This document shows, one piece after another, positions 3,490 to 5,309 of a DNA stretch of 5,309 nucleotides; position 1 is the stretch's first letter, and each line of letters starts with the position of its first letter. Source of the DNA: JAQUSX01 sp035446985 (GTDB lineage Bacteria > Bacillota > Clostridia > Christensenellales > CAG-314). The stretch spans positions 1 to 5,309 of the forward strand of contig DAOTGG010000063.1 in NCBI GenBank assembly GCA_035446985.1, read 5' to 3'. Below the pieces are notes generated by a model. That model was not told the DNA's origin and did no database searches. It was given only the letters and a program-made list of their open reading frames with translations. The translations under genes were made by a program, and so were the position numbers.

Positions 3490-4935
3490 ATGGAACAAAA
3501 AGACACTTGCCAATGCAAAACATGCGGTCTTGGCAAAAAGTTAGACACTTTCTTTGAAATTTCTGCTCGTGGTTCGACCATCAAAACAGAAATCATTGCA
3601 GGTTTGACAACTTTCTTTGCAATGTGCTACATCATCATCACCAACCCCAACCAAATGATCGGTTTCTCATTCGCATATCCCGGAATGGGCACGGTATGGA
3701 ACGCTGTTTTCGTAGGCGGCATTATCGCTGCTGTTATCGGCACAACATTGATGGCTCTCTTGGCAAAAATGCCCTTAGCGCAAGCGGCAGGAATGGGACT
3801 TAACTCTTTCTTCTTCGTTTCGTTTATGTTGCCCGCAATTTTGAGCGGCGGCAACGCTATAACAAATTACGGAGCAGGTCTTGTTATCATCCTTATCAGC
3901 GGTTTGATATTCCTTATTTTGTCAGCTACAGGCGCGCGTCAATTCATCGCTAAAGCTCTGCCCGATAGTTTGAAAAAAGCTATTCCCGCAGGCATCGGCT
4001 TGTTTATCGCGTTTATCGGCTTCCAATGGTCGGGAATGATCGTTAACAACGATTACGTTTTGGTTGGCTTTGCTAATATGACAGGTTGGGCTACGGCTGG
4101 TCCCGTTATCGCTGCATTCGTTGGTCTTATGATTATCGGTATCCTTGGCAAATTCAACGTTAAAGGCAACATCATTTTAGGCGTACTTGCTTCCACCGTT
4201 CTTTATTATTTGTTCACTTGGACAGCTCCTACATGGAACTGGCAATCTATCGGACAAGCTTTCTCTGATTTTGGAACAGTCGGAATTACCTCTATCTTCA
4301 AAGCTTCTTCTTGGACTACAGCTTTTGACGGCGTAACATTCGGCGGCATTTTCTCAGTTATCATGCTTATCGTAACATTCTGCTTGGTTGATATGTTCGA
4401 CACAATCGGTACACTTTACGGCACATGCACGGAAGCTGACCTTTTGGACAAAAACGGCGACCCCGTAAACATGAACAAATCTATGCTTTGCGATTCTATC
4501 GCGACAGTATCAGGCGCAGTTTTAGGTACATCCACAGTTACAACATACGTTGAATCTTCAGCAGGCGTTTCCGCAGGCGGCAGAACAGGTCTTGCAAGTT
4601 TAGTTACTTCTATCTGTTTCGTAATCTGCTTGTTCTTAACTCCTCTTGCTCAAATCATTCCTCAAGCAGCTGCTGCTCCCGCTTTGATTTACGTTGGCGT
4701 TTTGATGCTTAAATCTTTCAAGAACGTAGATATGACAGATATGCGTTCGGCTATCCCCGCTTTCCTTGCTTTGATAATGATGCCTTTGACATACTCAATC
4801 AGCAACGGTATCGGCGTTGGCGCAATCGCGTACGTTATACTTACTCTTTGCACAGGCAAATATACAAAGAAAGACATCGTTGTTACTGTTATCGCAGCTT
4901 TGTTTGCTTTGCGTTTTGCTTTGGTTGTTATGTAA
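3490..4935 (+). CDS. NCS2 nucleobase permease, AzgA/PbuG-type
   Basis: A 481-residue polytopic membrane protein of the NCS2 family, AzgA-like branch (adenine, guanine or hypoxanthine uptake by cation symport in characterised members). Family signatures run in order: AGLTTFFAMCYIIITNP (37-53), GMGLNSFF (101-108), LPDSLKKAIPAGIGLFIAFIG (157-177), FDTIGTL (303-309), LGTSTVTTYVESSAGV (345-360) with GGRTGL (363-368), and MMPLTYSISNGIGVG (430-444). D304 and E355 fall in the two helices whose acidic residues line the substrate site in NCS2 transporters. About 12-14 helices fit the hydrophobicity. The start at 3490 is set by GGAGG at 3477-3481. Before the conserved core is a hydrophilic tail with CQCKTC (residues 7-12), which is unusual. 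The gene is monocistronic, with a long structured leader and a strong terminator. The exact base transported cannot be read from the sequence; adenine or guanine/hypoxanthine is most likely. Confidence 0.92.
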   Translation: MEQKDTCQCKTCGLGKKLDTFFEISARGSTIKTEIIAGLTTFFAMCYIIITNPNQMIGFSFAYPGMGTVWNAVFVGGIIAAVIGTTLMALLAKMPLAQAAGMGLNSFFFVSFMLPAILSGGNAITNYGAGLVIILISGLIFLILSATGARQFIAKALPDSLKKAIPAGIGLFIAFIGFQWSGMIVNNDYVLVGFANMTGWATAGPVIAAFVGLMIIGILGKFNVKGNIILGVLASTVLYYLFTWTAPTWNWQSIGQAFSDFGTVGITSIFKASSWTTAFDGVTFGGIFSVIMLIVTFCLVDMFDTIGTLYGTCTEADLLDKNGDPVNMNKSMLCDSIATVSGAVLGTSTVTTYVESSAGVSAGGRTGLASLVTSICFVICLFLTPLAQIIPQAAAAPALIYVGVLMLKSFKNVDMTDMRSAIPAFLALIMMPLTYSISNGIGVGAIAYVILTLCTGKYTKKDIVVTVIAALFALRFALVVM

Positions 4936-4967
4936 TTACTAAATAATAATTCAACCTAATTCAATAC

Positions 4968-4997
4968 AAAAAACCGTCCGTAATGGACGGTTTTTTT
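4968..4997 (+). terminator. Terminator of the permease gene
   Basis: Stem CCGTCC/GGACGG (4974-4979/4985-4990) with loop GTAAT, extended by six A-T pairs and ending in seven T residues (4991-4997), 38 bases after the stop codon. The A-run on the left could allow some function in the reverse direction. Confidence 0.92.
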
Positions 4998-5035
4998 GTT
5001 TTTTAAAGTATATGAATTTTTTTTGGTTTTTGTAC

Positions 5036-5064
5036 TTGTATATAATTAGCTGATACTATATAAT
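5036..5064 (+). promoter_or_regulatory. Probable promoter of the DUF975 gene
   Basis: A perfect TATAAT (5059-5064) is preceded at 17 bp by TTGTAT (5036-5041), a weak -35. A second TATAAT at 5041-5046 has no suitable -35. The predicted start near 5071 would coincide with the ribosome site GAGGAGG (5071-5077), leaving a very short leader, so the true start may lie slightly upstream. Confidence 0.5.
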
Positions 5065-5088
5065 AAGTGCGAGGAGGAATGACAATAT

Positions 5089-5309
5089 ATGGAAATTAAA
5101 TGCAAAGAACTTAGAGCGCGCGCCTGGAATAATCTCAAACAAGTAGGTTATTTTGAAAGCGTATTAGCTACTTTTTTGGGCGGAATAATAGCCGCTATTT
5201 TACCCTTTATCACAACGGGTCCCGCAATGGTAGGTATGGCAAAATACTACACGGTTCAGTCAAATGAAAAACGTAACGATTTGAATCTCATTCTCGGCGG
5301 TTTTACTGA
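5089..5309 (+). CDS. DUF975 membrane protein, N-terminal part (runs off the window)
   Basis: Only the first 73 codons are present and the frame is open at the window end. The start ATG at 5089 has GAGGAGG at 5071-5077, 11 bases upstream. The sequence begins MEIKCKELRARAWNNLK, the usual DUF975 opening in which a basic amphipathic stretch (xELRxxAxxxL) precedes the first membrane helix (about residues 23-48). TTGPAMVGMAKYY (46-58) and the following NLILGGF match the family's GPxxxGxxxYF and 'F.gF' elements. DUF975 proteins are multi-helix membrane proteins of unknown function, frequent in Firmicutes. An ATG at 5079 is rejected as the start: it sits one base after the ribosome site and reaches a stop after six codons. 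Confidence 0.8.
   Translation, partial: MEIKCKELRARAWNNLKQVGYFESVLATFLGGIIAAILPFITTGPAMVGMAKYYTVQSNEKRNDLNLILGGFT

Noticed and set aside
3627..4877. Three minus-strand frames (3627-3854, 4206-4403, 4689-4877) under the permease
   Set aside because: All are antisense to a full-length NCS2 permease with all signature motifs intact.
5079..5099. Short upstream ORF starting at ATG 5079
   Set aside because: Its start is one base from the ribosome site and it has only six codons; the DUF975 start at 5089 has proper spacing.

Overview
The window reads as a low-GC Gram-positive (Firmicutes, probably Clostridia) chromosome. Support: AT-rich intergenic DNA, strong AGGAGG-type ribosome binding sites, near-consensus sigma-A promoters with 17-bp spacers, short intrinsic terminators with T-runs, a tRNA with encoded CCA, and protein families common in Clostridia (DUF3267, DUF975, CsoR, AzgA/PbuG-type NCS2 permease). 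I cannot name the genus.

Layout. Positions 1-284 hold no convincing gene, only a possible decayed coding tail on the minus strand. A tRNA-Gln(CUG) gene with its own promoter occupies 285-403. It is followed by an unusual 150-bp module that carries strong hairpins, an inverted fragment of the tRNA 3' end and a perfect 21-bp direct copy of that end including CCA, closed by an intrinsic terminator near 582-615. A six-helix membrane protein of unknown function (717-1388) has its own promoter and ends at a bidirectional terminator. On the other side of that terminator lies a minus-strand two-gene operon: a CsoR-type metal-sensing repressor (2279-2013) and a purine-type phosphoribosyltransferase (1995-1456). 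Divergent from the repressor is a DUF3267 membrane metalloprotease-like gene (2427-3158). The two promoters lie back to back, so the repressor may control both directions.

Next is a long leader (about 3239-3489) in front of an NCS2 nucleobase permease (3490-4935). It holds a consensus promoter overlapping a 12-bp dyad, a short leader ORF with a Shine-Dalgarno sequence, and a strong hairpin just before the permease. The permease ends in a clean terminator. A DUF975 membrane protein begins at 5089 and runs off the window.

How the parts may work together. The permease (nucleobase import) and the phosphoribosyltransferase (nucleobase plus PRPP to nucleotide) would form a purine salvage pair, though they sit in separate transcription units. 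The CsoR homologue keeps the Cys-His-Cys spacing of copper sensors but is co-transcribed with the phosphoribosyltransferase rather than a copper exporter. The two stretches most worth follow-up are the tRNA-tail duplication and the permease leader, which has the architecture of an attenuator without matching the purine riboswitch consensus I know.
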